From an uncultured Lachnospiraceae bacterium (GTDB lineage: Bacteria; Bacillota; Clostridia; Lachnospirales; Lachnospiraceae): a stretch of DNA of 31,657 nucleotides. The notes below the pieces were generated by a model. It was not told the origin of the DNA and did not search any database. It saw nothing but the letters and a program-made list of their open reading frames with translations. Positions 22,946 to 30,222 of the stretch are shown piece by piece. Every line of letters begins with the position of its first letter. Position 1 is the first letter of the stretch. Location: NCBI GenBank assembly GCA_910586605.1, contig CAJUJR010000027.1, positions 1 through 31,657 of the forward strand. Direction: 5' to 3'. Both the position numbers and the translations under genes were made by a program.

Positions 22946-24229
22946 ATGGGATTGCAGGCAACGATGCAGGGAGACCGTTTGCAGATTGCGATTTTCGGGA
23001 AACGGAATGCAGGGAAGTCGAGTATATTAAATGCTGTGACAGGGCAATCCCTTGCAATTGTATCAGAAACAAAAGGGACGACAACCGACCCTGTATATAA
23101 AGCAATGGAGATTTTGCCGCTTGGGCCATGTATGTTTATTGATACGCCAGGGCTTGATGATAAAGGCGAACTTGGCAAAAAACGTGTGGAAAAGGCAGTA
23201 CAGGTTTTAAACAGGACAGATATTGCACTGGTTGTCATTGATATTACAACCCTGGAAAAGGAAACATTGTCTGGAAAGAGGGGGCTTCCCCAAAAAGAGG
23301 ATGAGATTGTTTCTTTAATAGAGGAAAAGAAACTTCCATATTGCATAATCTTGAATAAGTCAGACTGTATTGGTGATGAAGCGGCAGAAAAGCTCCGCAG
23401 GCAGGTTTTGGCTAAAAATCCTGCAGTATTTGTAAATGTAGTAAGTACAATAGAAAAAAAAGGCTTGGAAGAGTTAAAAGAGTCCTTGGTATCCATAGCT
23501 CCAGATTATGATAAGAAGCTCCATATTATTGGCGGCTTGATTCAAGAGGGGGATACCGTTGTGCTTGTTGTTCCGGTGGATTCAGCAGCGCCAAAGGGAC
23601 GGTTGATTATGCCGCAGCAACAGGTAATCAGGGATATTTTGGATAATCATGCGGTTGCGGTTGTGACGCAGGTAGCACAGCTTGCACAGACATTATCAGG
23701 GCTTGGGGACAGGGTAAAGCTGGTTGTAACAGATTCCCAGGCATTTCAAGAGGTGGATGCGATTGTACCAAATGATATTCTTTTGACTTCTTTTTCTATC
23801 CTGTTTGCCCGCCATAAAGGGAATTTAAAAAAGATGGTACAAGGCGTAAAAGCAGTAGATTCTTTGCAGGATGGTGATAAAGTCCTGATTGCAGAAGGAT
23901 GTACGCACCACAGGCAGTGTGAAGATATTGGGACAGTAAAAATTCCGCGCTGGCTAAAAACATATACAGGCAGGGAACTTATTTTGGAGACATGCAGCGG
24001 CATGGATTTTCCGGCAGATTTGTCAGGCTATTCCCTAATAATCCATTGTGGCGGCTGTACCTTGCATGAAAAGGAAATGAAACACAGGATTTTCCGGGCG
24101 GGGGAACAGAATGTCCCAATGGTGAATTATGGTATTTTTATAGCTTATGTCAATGGGATTCTGGCAAGAAGCGTCGAGGTTTTCCCAGAGATTCAAAAGG
24201 AACTGCCGGCCAATGAAAAACGGCCGTAA
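22946..24229 (+). CDS. hydF: [FeFe]-hydrogenase maturation GTPase HydF
   Basis: A 427-residue scaffold GTPase that carries the diiron precursor made by HydE and HydG and loads it into [FeFe]-hydrogenase. The P-loop GKRNAGKS is at residues 18-25. Switch regions KGTTTDPV and DTPGLDD follow, with NKSD near residue 130. The C-terminal cluster-binding domain has Cys319 in CTHHRQ and HCGGC at 367-371, giving the three Cys ligands Cys319, Cys368 and Cys371. The start ATG is five bases after GGAGGG; a longer frame from 22907 lacks such a site. No hydE, hydG or hydrogenase gene accompanies it. It points to a fermentative anaerobe that makes H2. Confidence 0.95.
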   Translation: MGLQATMQGDRLQIAIFGKRNAGKSSILNAVTGQSLAIVSETKGTTTDPVYKAMEILPLGPCMFIDTPGLDDKGELGKKRVEKAVQVLNRTDIALVVIDITTLEKETLSGKRGLPQKEDEIVSLIEEKKLPYCIILNKSDCIGDEAAEKLRRQVLAKNPAVFVNVVSTIEKKGLEELKESLVSIAPDYDKKLHIIGGLIQEGDTVVLVVPVDSAAPKGRLIMPQQQVIRDILDNHAVAVVTQVAQLAQTLSGLGDRVKLVVTDSQAFQEVDAIVPNDILLTSFSILFARHKGNLKKMVQGVKAVDSLQDGDKVLIAEGCTHHRQCEDIGTVKIPRWLKTYTGRELILETCSGMDFPADLSGYSLIIHCGGCTLHEKEMKHRIFRAGEQNVPMVNYGIFIAYVNGILARSVEVFPEIQKELPANEKRP

Positions 24230-24302
24230 AGAGTAATGTCCAAACACATTTAAGTGTAAAGAGGGAAATCGGCCAGCAGAACTTTAGAGGAATGGAGATT
24301 GT

Positions 24303-24965
24303 ATGGGAAAGACATCCTATGATACTGTTTATACAGGTGGAGTTGGTGAAATAGTAGAGAAGAAATCGCGTTTTATTGCACAGGTATTCCCGGTTAGGAC
24401 AGAAGAAGAGGTGATGCAGCTTCTGGAAACAGCAAGAAAAAAATACTGGGATGCCAGGCATAACTGTTATGCGTTTATTTTGGGGGCAGATGGGGGGATA
24501 TCCCGTTGCAGCGACGATGGGGAGCCGTCTGGGACGGCTGGGCGGCCAATTTTAGAAGTTTTATCAAAAAGAGGGCTAAAGGATGTACTTGTCATTGTGA
24601 CGCGCTATTTTGGCGGAACTTTGCTTGGTACAGGGGGATTGGTACGCGCCTATTCACAGGCGGCGCAGGCGGGGCTTATGGAAAGCTGTATTATTACAAA
24701 GCAGGCTGGATACCGGATTACAGTAGATACCGATTATAATGGGATTGGAAAGCTGCAGTATGCGGTAGCACAGCTTGGGGCTTCTGTGCTTGATACATCA
24801 TATACGGATAAAGTGCAGATGGTTTTTTTGGTTCCGTCTGCCCTGGCAGACAAGGCTGGAAAAGAAGTGACCGAAGCAACATCTGGCCGGGCAGCCATTA
24901 CGCAGGAAAAAGAGGAAGTCTATTTTGCTGAAATAGAGAAAGAAGTTGTTGTTTTTGACAGTTAG
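24303..24965 (+). CDS. YigZ/IMPACT-family protein
   Basis: A 220-residue protein with an N-terminal UPF0029 (Impact) domain and a C-terminal DUF1949 domain. The first has EKKSRFIAQVFPV, CSDDGEPSGTAGRPILEVL (near residue 67) and VTRYFGGTLLGTGGLVRAYS (near 100), which are invariant in the family. The C-terminal ferredoxin-like half begins near residue 140. Its biochemical role is unsettled; related proteins affect translation or peptide turnover. GGAG in AATGGAG precedes the ATG. It lies 73 bases after hydF and in the same direction as rarA. Confidence 0.88.
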   Translation: MGKTSYDTVYTGGVGEIVEKKSRFIAQVFPVRTEEEVMQLLETARKKYWDARHNCYAFILGADGGISRCSDDGEPSGTAGRPILEVLSKRGLKDVLVIVTRYFGGTLLGTGGLVRAYSQAAQAGLMESCIITKQAGYRITVDTDYNGIGKLQYAVAQLGASVLDTSYTDKVQMVFLVPSALADKAGKEVTEATSGRAAITQEKEEVYFAEIEKEVVVFDS

Positions 24966-25049
24966 GGGCAGTGAAAGAGAACTTTGCATTTTGCACAGTT
25001 ATTATTAAGCCGCTCCTTGGATAGGCAGATTTTCAGAAATGGGTAAGCT

Positions 25050-26369
25050 ATGGATTTATTTGATTATATGAGGGAGCAGAGCCGGGAAACAGAGGCTCCG
25101 TTAGCTTCCAGGCTCCGTCCGGTAAAGCTGGAAGAGGTAGTTGGGCAGGAGCATATTATAGGGAAGGATAAGCTTTTGTATCGCGCAATCCAGGCGGATA
25201 AGCTAAGTTCGGTATTGTTTTATGGCCCGCCTGGGACAGGGAAGACAACGCTTGCAAAGGTGATTGCCAATACGACAAGCGCTGTTTTTTTACAGATTAA
25301 TGCAACTTCTGCCGGGAAAAAAGATATGGAGGAGGTTGTAAAAAAGGCGAAGGACAATGCCGGGATGTATGGCAGGAAGACAATTCTTTTTGTGGACGAG
25401 ATCCACCGTTTTAATAAGGGGCAGCAAGATTACCTTCTTCCATTCGTAGAGGATGGGACGGTGATATTGATTGGAGCCACAACAGAGAATCCTTACTTTG
25501 AAGTAAATGGGGCGCTTTTATCCCGTTCTGTTATTTTTGAGCTGCATCCGCTTACAGTTGATAATATTAAAGAGCTTTTGCGGCGTGCAGTGGCAGATGT
25601 AGAAAAAGGGCTCGGCTCCTATCAGGCAGATATAACGGATGGGGCGCTTGGCTTACTGGCAGAAGTTTCCGGCGGCGATGCAAGGATGGCGTTAAATGCA
25701 GTAGAGCTTGGGGTACTTACTACGCCGCGCGGCGAAGACGGGCTCATTCATATTACGGAAGAAGTAGCTAGGGAATGCATCCAAAAAAGGGTAGTGCGAT
25801 ATGATAAAACAGGGGATAACCATTATGATACGGCTTCTGCTTTTATTAAGAGCATGCGTGGCTCTGACCCGGATGCAGCAGTTTATTACCTGGCGCGTAT
25901 GCTCTACGCTGGGGAGGATATTAAATTTATCACAAGGCGTATTATGATTTGCGCAGCAGAGGATGTGTCAAATGCAGACCCAATGGCTCTTGTAGTTGCG
26001 GCAGCGGCAGCGCAGGCAGTTGAGCGGATTGGTATGCCGGAGGCGCAGATTATCCTGGCACAGGCAGTCACATATGTCGCGTCTGCCCCGAAAAGTAATT
26101 CTGCGGTGATGGCAATCCAGAAGGCGATGGAGTCTGTAAAAGAGGAAGGGATGAAATCAATCCCGCCACATTTGCAGGATGCGCATTATAAAAGCGCAGG
26201 CAGGCTTGGGCATGGGACAGGGTATCAGTATGCACATAATTTCCCGAACCACTATGTAAAGCAGCAGTATCTGCCGGATGAACTGGTTGGAAGGCAGTTT
26301 TACCATCCGTCAGAAAATGGTTATGAGAAGAAGATTCAGGAATATTTTCAAAAGATAAGGAACTGTTAG
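25050..26369 (+). CDS. rarA: Replication-associated recombination protein A (RarA/MgsA)
   Basis: A 439-residue AAA+ ATPase that acts at stalled replication forks. Walker A is GPPGTGKTT near residue 57, Walker B is LFVDEIHRFNKGQQD near 112, sensor 1 is LIGATTENPYFE near 146, and the C-terminal tetramerisation part includes RGSDPDAAVYYLARM. The ending GTGYQYAHNFPNHYVKQQYLP is a family mark. The ribosome binding site is poor (GGGTAA just before the ATG), suggesting modest translation. The last codons coincide with the left arm of a hairpin at 26358-26401. The neighbouring YigZ and small membrane genes are not functionally linked in any way I can see. Confidence 0.94.
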   Translation: MDLFDYMREQSRETEAPLASRLRPVKLEEVVGQEHIIGKDKLLYRAIQADKLSSVLFYGPPGTGKTTLAKVIANTTSAVFLQINATSAGKKDMEEVVKKAKDNAGMYGRKTILFVDEIHRFNKGQQDYLLPFVEDGTVILIGATTENPYFEVNGALLSRSVIFELHPLTVDNIKELLRRAVADVEKGLGSYQADITDGALGLLAEVSGGDARMALNAVELGVLTTPRGEDGLIHITEEVARECIQKRVVRYDKTGDNHYDTASAFIKSMRGSDPDAAVYYLARMLYAGEDIKFITRRIMICAAEDVSNADPMALVVAAAAAQAVERIGMPEAQIILAQAVTYVASAPKSNSAVMAIQKAMESVKEEGMKSIPPHLQDAHYKSAGRLGHGTGYQYAHNFPNHYVKQQYLPDELVGRQFYHPSENGYEKKIQEYFQKIRNC

Positions 26370-26401
26370 TATAAATTAGCAAGTTAATAAATGCAGTTCC
26401 T
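26358..26401 (+). other. Hairpin at the rarA 3' end
   Basis: AGGAACTG (26358-26365) and CAGTTCCT (26394-26401) pair perfectly over 8 bp around a 28-base loop. The left arm covers the last rarA codons. No T-run follows. The arms resemble the hairpins before purF and purA. Confidence 0.55.
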
Positions 26402-26415
26402 ATAGAGGAGGGTTA

Positions 26416-26649
26416 ATGAAGAAAGTAAAAAGAGCGCTTGCAATGGCAGGCGTTGTGGTTTTGGCAGGAATGTATGGGATTACATTGATTGCTGCGGTTA
26501 TGGCAACTCCTGTGGCAAAGGATTTTTTTAAGGCAAGCTTGCTTGCAACGTTGATGGTACCGATTTTGATTTATGTATATCTGCTTGTCTACCGGCTGAT
26601 TACGGGCAAAGGGCAGGAAAAGGAAGAAGGCCCTGAAAAGAAAAGGTAA
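26416..26649 (+). CDS. Small two-helix membrane protein
   Basis: A 77-residue protein with hydrophobic segments at about residues 8-32 and 40-62, a basic N-terminus (MKKVKRALAM) and a charged tail (GKGQEKEEGPEKKR). The start ATG follows AGGAGGG, a strong ribosome binding site. No family is recognised. It is 46 bases after rarA. A hairpin (26638-26701) begins within its last codons, so it probably ends a transcript before the PAP2 gene. Confidence 0.65.
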   Translation: MKKVKRALAMAGVVVLAGMYGITLIAAVMATPVAKDFFKASLLATLMVPILIYVYLLVYRLITGKGQEKEEGPEKKR

Positions 26650-26701
26650 GCTATCTGTATCGGGATGGAGCGAACAGTGACATCTATCTTAACCTTTTCT
26701 T
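26638..26701 (+). terminator. Hairpin between the small membrane gene and the PAP2 gene
   Basis: AAGAAAAGGT (26638-26647) pairs with ACCTTTTCTT (26692-26701), and AAG/CTT extends it past a bulge. The loop is long (about 38 bases). The 3' arm carries TTTTCTT, so weak termination is possible, but the long loop makes this uncertain. Confidence 0.35.
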
Positions 26702-26738
26702 AGAAATGCTTAAAAAGGTGTATGTTGGAGAAAATATA

Positions 26739-26747
26739 TGCTATAAT
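26739..26747 (+). promoter_or_regulatory. Extended -10 promoter of the lipid gene cluster
   Basis: TGC followed by TATAAT (26742-26747) forms an extended -10 element, with no good -35 at the standard distance. It lies 22 bases before the PAP2 start codon, so the leader is very short. Confidence 0.5.
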
Positions 26748-26769
26748 ATGCGCAGAAATGAGGTAGAGT

Positions 26770-27492
26770 ATGAATCCAGAAAAGACGGCGTTTTGCCATT
26801 GGTATGACAAGACAGTAGGAAAGATTATCCCCAAATACGGTTTCTTTTCCGTTATATTCTGTTTTGTCTTTAATTCCCTGATTTATACTGGGCTGCAGAT
26901 TTTGATGAAAAAGGCAAAACACTTTGATTTGACAACATCCTTAGATGAGGCTATTCCATTTAAGCCATTGTGGGCATTTGTATACTTGGGATGTTTCTTT
27001 TTCTGGGCAGTGAATTATATATTGATTACCAGGCAGGGAAAAGAAGGCTGGTTTCAGTTTGCAACAGGTGATTATCTTTCACGGATTATATGTGGGATTT
27101 TTTTTATATTGCTGCCAACCACAAATATACGCCCGGAGGTAACAGGAAACAGTTTTCCAGAGCTGTTAATACAGTTTGTTTATTGGATTGATGCGCCAAC
27201 GAACTTGTTTCCGTCAATTCACTGTCTTGTAAGCTGGCTGTGTTTTGCGGGAATCCGGGGCAAGGGTTATGTCCCTAAGTGGTATCAGGCATTTTCGGCG
27301 TTGTTTGCCATAGCAGTTTTTGCATCCACCCTATTTACAAAACAGCATTTTATCGTGGATGTGGCCGCTGGTATTGTCATTGCGGAAGTATGTTATTATA
27401 TTGGGCAGCATACAAAGTATTATCAAAAAATAGAGGAAATTTTTGACAGGGTTAACAGAAAGGTGTTTGGGGAAAAGTTTGATGAAGAGTAA
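26770..27492 (+). CDS. PAP2-family membrane phosphatase
   Basis: A 240-residue polytopic protein with about six membrane helices (near 25-47, 70-92, 105-122, 140-160, 178-195 and 198-215). The phosphatase motifs are FPSIHCLVSW near residue 149 (motif PSxH) and STLFTKQHFIVDVAAGI near residue 183, with the His and Asp expected for PAP2. The first motif (KxxxxxxRP) is not clearly present; IRPEVTG near residue 120 may serve. PAP2 enzymes dephosphorylate lipids such as phosphatidate or undecaprenyl pyrophosphate. The start follows GAGG eight bases upstream. Its end overlaps the next gene by 11 bases. Confidence 0.8.
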   Translation: MNPEKTAFCHWYDKTVGKIIPKYGFFSVIFCFVFNSLIYTGLQILMKKAKHFDLTTSLDEAIPFKPLWAFVYLGCFFFWAVNYILITRQGKEGWFQFATGDYLSRIICGIFFILLPTTNIRPEVTGNSFPELLIQFVYWIDAPTNLFPSIHCLVSWLCFAGIRGKGYVPKWYQAFSALFAIAVFASTLFTKQHFIVDVAAGIVIAEVCYYIGQHTKYYQKIEEIFDRVNRKVFGEKFDEE

Positions 27493-28516
27493 AAAGACAA
27501 TTTTTAATATGCTTTTTTTGCTTTTGGTATTTGGGCTTACAATGTACTATGTGTTTGAAGGAGAAGATATGGGGGCGCTGGCGCGTTACCTGAAACAGTC
27601 AGATGTGCGGTATTGGCTGGCAGGCACAGTGCTGGTAGTGCTTTTTATATTGAGTGAATCTGTGATTATCCACTATATGATGCGCTCTGTGGGGCAGCCT
27701 ACCATCTTGGTACATTGCTTTTTGTATTCCTTTGTAGGATTTTTTTTCAGTGCGATTACGCCTTCTGCAACGGGCGGGCAGCCGGCGCAGCTTTATTTTA
27801 TGAAAAAAGACAGGTTGTCAATTTCTATTTCTACCCTGATATTAATGATAGTTACGATTACTTATAAAGCTGTACTTGTTGTGATTGGCCTGGCAGTTGT
27901 TATTTTCAGGCCTAAGGGGATTATGGGATATCTTGAGCCGGTGATTGGCTGGTGTTACCTTGGGGTGGCGCTGAATGTTTTTTGCGTAACGTTTATGATG
28001 ATTCTGGTATTTCATCCAACGCTTGCAAAGACAATTCTAGTGGGTTTGGTTCGGATTTTTGGAAAGATTACCCACTTTAAAAGAGAAAAAAAACTGATTT
28101 TAAAAATAGAAAATGCAATGGAGCGTTACCGTAGCGTTGCTGATTATTTACGGAAAAATAAACGTGTGATTATAAATGTTTTCTTAATTACTTTTGTACA
28201 GCGTGTCATATGGTTTTTTATTACATATCTGGTATACTTATCATTTTCCCTGCATGGGACAGACGGCGTTACAGTTACCACTTTACAGGGAATGATATCG
28301 GTGTCAGTGGATATGCTTCCGCTTCCGGGAGGCATGGGAATCAGTGAAAATCTGTTTTTAAAGATTTTCCGGCCAATTTGTGGGAAAGAACTTGTGTTGC
28401 CGGTTATGGTAGTCAGCCGTGGGATTAGTTATTATACACAATTAATTATCAGTGCTGTTATGACAGGGGCTGCATATTTTATTATAACAGATAAAAATGT
28501 GACAGAGGCAAAATAA
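27482..28516 (+). CDS. LPG-synthase-type transmembrane (YbhN/MprF flippase-like) protein
   Basis: A 344-residue membrane protein with about eight helices. It resembles the flippase domain of MprF (UPF0104) without the synthase domain. Signatures are FFFSAITPSATGGQPAQLYF near residue 90 and SVDMLPLPGGMGISENLFLK near residue 280. The start ATG at 27482 lies within the end of the PAP2 gene (11-base overlap), which implies translational coupling; a longer frame from 27443 is a by-product of the overlapping gene. It is likely to move a lipid across the membrane, which fits the phosphatidylethanolamine genes next to it. The lipid is not determined by the sequence. Confidence 0.85.
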   Translation: MKSKKTIFNMLFLLLVFGLTMYYVFEGEDMGALARYLKQSDVRYWLAGTVLVVLFILSESVIIHYMMRSVGQPTILVHCFLYSFVGFFFSAITPSATGGQPAQLYFMKKDRLSISISTLILMIVTITYKAVLVVIGLAVVIFRPKGIMGYLEPVIGWCYLGVALNVFCVTFMMILVFHPTLAKTILVGLVRIFGKITHFKREKKLILKIENAMERYRSVADYLRKNKRVIINVFLITFVQRVIWFFITYLVYLSFSLHGTDGVTVTTLQGMISVSVDMLPLPGGMGISENLFLKIFRPICGKELVLPVMVVSRGISYYTQLIISAVMTGAAYFIITDKNVTEAK

Positions 28517-28535
28517 AGAAAGACAGGGGATGAAA

Positions 28536-29246
28536 ATGGAAAAGAAAAAGAAGTTTATTGGTTGTTATGATTATACAGTAGTCCTTACGTATATCGGGCT
28601 GTCTGTTTCTGTGATTGGCATGACGCAGGCAATTGATGGAAGGTTTCGTACGGCAATCCTCTGTTTGGCGCTTTCTGGCCTGTGTGATATGTTTGATGGG
28701 AAGATTGCCAGAAGCAAAAAGAACCGGACAGAGGAAGAGAAGCTTTTTGGGATGCAGATTGACTCCCTTTGTGATGTAATCTGCTTTGGCGCATATCCGG
28801 CAATGATATGTTTCCTGCTTGGCGTACGCGGGCTGTTTGGCTGGCTCTTGATTTGTTTTTATTGCATCTGTTCGGTAATACGCCTTGGATATTTTAATGT
28901 ACTTGAGACAAAGCGCCAGCAGGTAGAGGAAGGCGCAAATAAGTATTATCATGGCCTTCCGATTACTTCGATGGCAATTGTGCTTCCATTGATTTTTATG
29001 TTGCAGGTATTTATCAGCAATGCGGCGTTCATTGTTGTGCTGCATATTTCGCTTCTTGTTGTCGGTCTGCTGTTTATAGTGGATTTCAGGCTGAAAAAGC
29101 CAAATAATATGGCGTTGGTATTTTTGGTATTAATTGTAGCGGCGGCGGTAGTGATAGTAATTTTGTTTTCAAATTTCAGGATTCCACGGATGCAGTTCCC
29201 CAATACAGGGTTGCTTGATTGTTTAAGGGGGCTTATTGGGAAATAG
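28536..29246 (+). CDS. pssA: CDP-diacylglycerol-serine O-phosphatidyltransferase
   Basis: A 236-residue integral membrane enzyme that makes phosphatidylserine from CDP-diacylglycerol and serine. The CDP-alcohol phosphotransferase motif reads DGKIAR, then GMQIDSLCD, that is DG-x2-AR ... G-x3-D-x3-D, near residues 54-80. The IDSLCD and CFG form is typical of PssA type II rather than PgsA. About six to seven hydrophobic helices follow. I prefer the ATG at 28536, six bases after AGGGG, to the ATG at 28530 that abuts it. It is 19 bases after the flippase-like gene and 98 before psd, all in one direction. Confidence 0.9.
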   Translation: MEKKKKFIGCYDYTVVLTYIGLSVSVIGMTQAIDGRFRTAILCLALSGLCDMFDGKIARSKKNRTEEEKLFGMQIDSLCDVICFGAYPAMICFLLGVRGLFGWLLICFYCICSVIRLGYFNVLETKRQQVEEGANKYYHGLPITSMAIVLPLIFMLQVFISNAAFIVVLHISLLVVGLLFIVDFRLKKPNNMALVFLVLIVAAAVVIVILFSNFRIPRMQFPNTGLLDCLRGLIGK

Positions 29247-29256
29247 TTCCTAAAGA

Positions 29257-29322
29257 GTTGCTTTTCACACTTATGCATCCAGCGCTGTAAGCGCTGCTGC
29301 TGGGCACGGAGTGAACAGTAAC
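29257..29322. repeat. 66-bp element with imperfect terminal inverted repeats and a central hairpin
   Basis: The 14-base ends GTTGCTTTTCACAC (29257-29270) and GAGTGAACAGTAAC (29309-29322) are inverted repeats at 11 of 14 positions. Between them CAGCGCT/AGCGCTG (7 bp, loop of three) makes a central hairpin. This design recalls small palindromic or MITE-like repeats common between bacterial genes. It lies between pssA and psd. Related end sequences occur near 43-54 and 26668-26681. Confidence 0.5.
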
Positions 29323-29344
29323 CCTTAAGAAAGTGAGGTAAGAT

Positions 29345-30208
29345 ATGGCTTGTAAAGATAGAGAAGGAAATATAGTTACAGAAAATGAAACACAGGATAA
29401 GTTTTTAGGAAAATTATATGGGACAGAAACAGGGCGGAAGGCTTTGCAGCTATTTGTCCAGCCGGCAGTTTCCAAAGCAGGAGGCAGGCTTTTGGAATCA
29501 AAGTTTTCAATTCCATTTATTTCCCCATTTATAGATAAGAATAATATTTCAATGGAAGAATATGAAGAAGGGGATTATGAAAGTTTTAACCACTTTTTTA
29601 CAAGGAGGATAAAAGAAGGGGAGCGTGTGTTTTCTAAGGAAGAGGAATTGCTTTGTTCTCCGTGCGATGCCAGGTTAAGCTTTTATCCGGTGACAGCAGA
29701 AGGGATTTTTACAGTTAAAAATACAGAATATACAATGGAAAGCTTGGTGCGGAATAAAAAGCTTGCAGATCGGTATTTGGGAGGCACTCTTTGCATCTTC
29801 CGCCTGACGGTGGAGGATTATCATCACTTTGCATATATTGACGAAGGAACCAAGACGAAAAATTATAAAATACCTGGGGTTTTCCATACGGTAAATCCGC
29901 TTGCGAATGAAAAATATCCTGTTTATAGTGAAAATACCAGGGAATTTTCTATCTTAAAAAGTAAAAATTTCGGGAATGTCCTGATGATGGAGGTTGGAGC
30001 CCTTTTTGTGGGGAGAATTGTGAACCATCATGAGAAAATGGCAGTGCAGAGAGGGATGGAAAAAGGATATTTTGAATTTGGAGGTTCTACAGTAATCCTT
30101 GTTTTTGAAAAAGGCAAGGTAGAGCTGGCGGAAGATATAGTAAAAAATAATCATGATGGATTTGAAACGGCGGTTAAAATGGGGGAAGTGATTGGTAAAA
30201 AGTATTAA
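29345..30208 (+). CDS. psd: Phosphatidylserine decarboxylase
   Basis: A 287-residue pyruvoyl-dependent enzyme that converts phosphatidylserine to phosphatidylethanolamine. The proenzyme cleaves itself at the GST triplet in FGGSTVILVFEKG, so Ser248 should become the pyruvoyl group. The N-terminal FNHFFTRRIKEGERVF (near residue 80), CSPCDARLSFYP, and YHHFAYIDEG near residue 159 with its catalytic His are family marks. The short alpha subunit after cleavage is about 40 residues, as expected. The start ATG has GTGAGG seven bases upstream. It is 98 bases after pssA, so the two steps of PE synthesis are adjacent. Confidence 0.94.
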   Translation: MACKDREGNIVTENETQDKFLGKLYGTETGRKALQLFVQPAVSKAGGRLLESKFSIPFISPFIDKNNISMEEYEEGDYESFNHFFTRRIKEGERVFSKEEELLCSPCDARLSFYPVTAEGIFTVKNTEYTMESLVRNKKLADRYLGGTLCIFRLTVEDYHHFAYIDEGTKTKNYKIPGVFHTVNPLANEKYPVYSENTREFSILKSKNFGNVLMMEVGALFVGRIVNHHEKMAVQRGMEKGYFEFGGSTVILVFEKGKVELAEDIVKNNHDGFETAVKMGEVIGKKY

Positions 30209-30222
30209 ATTTGGAGAAAAAG

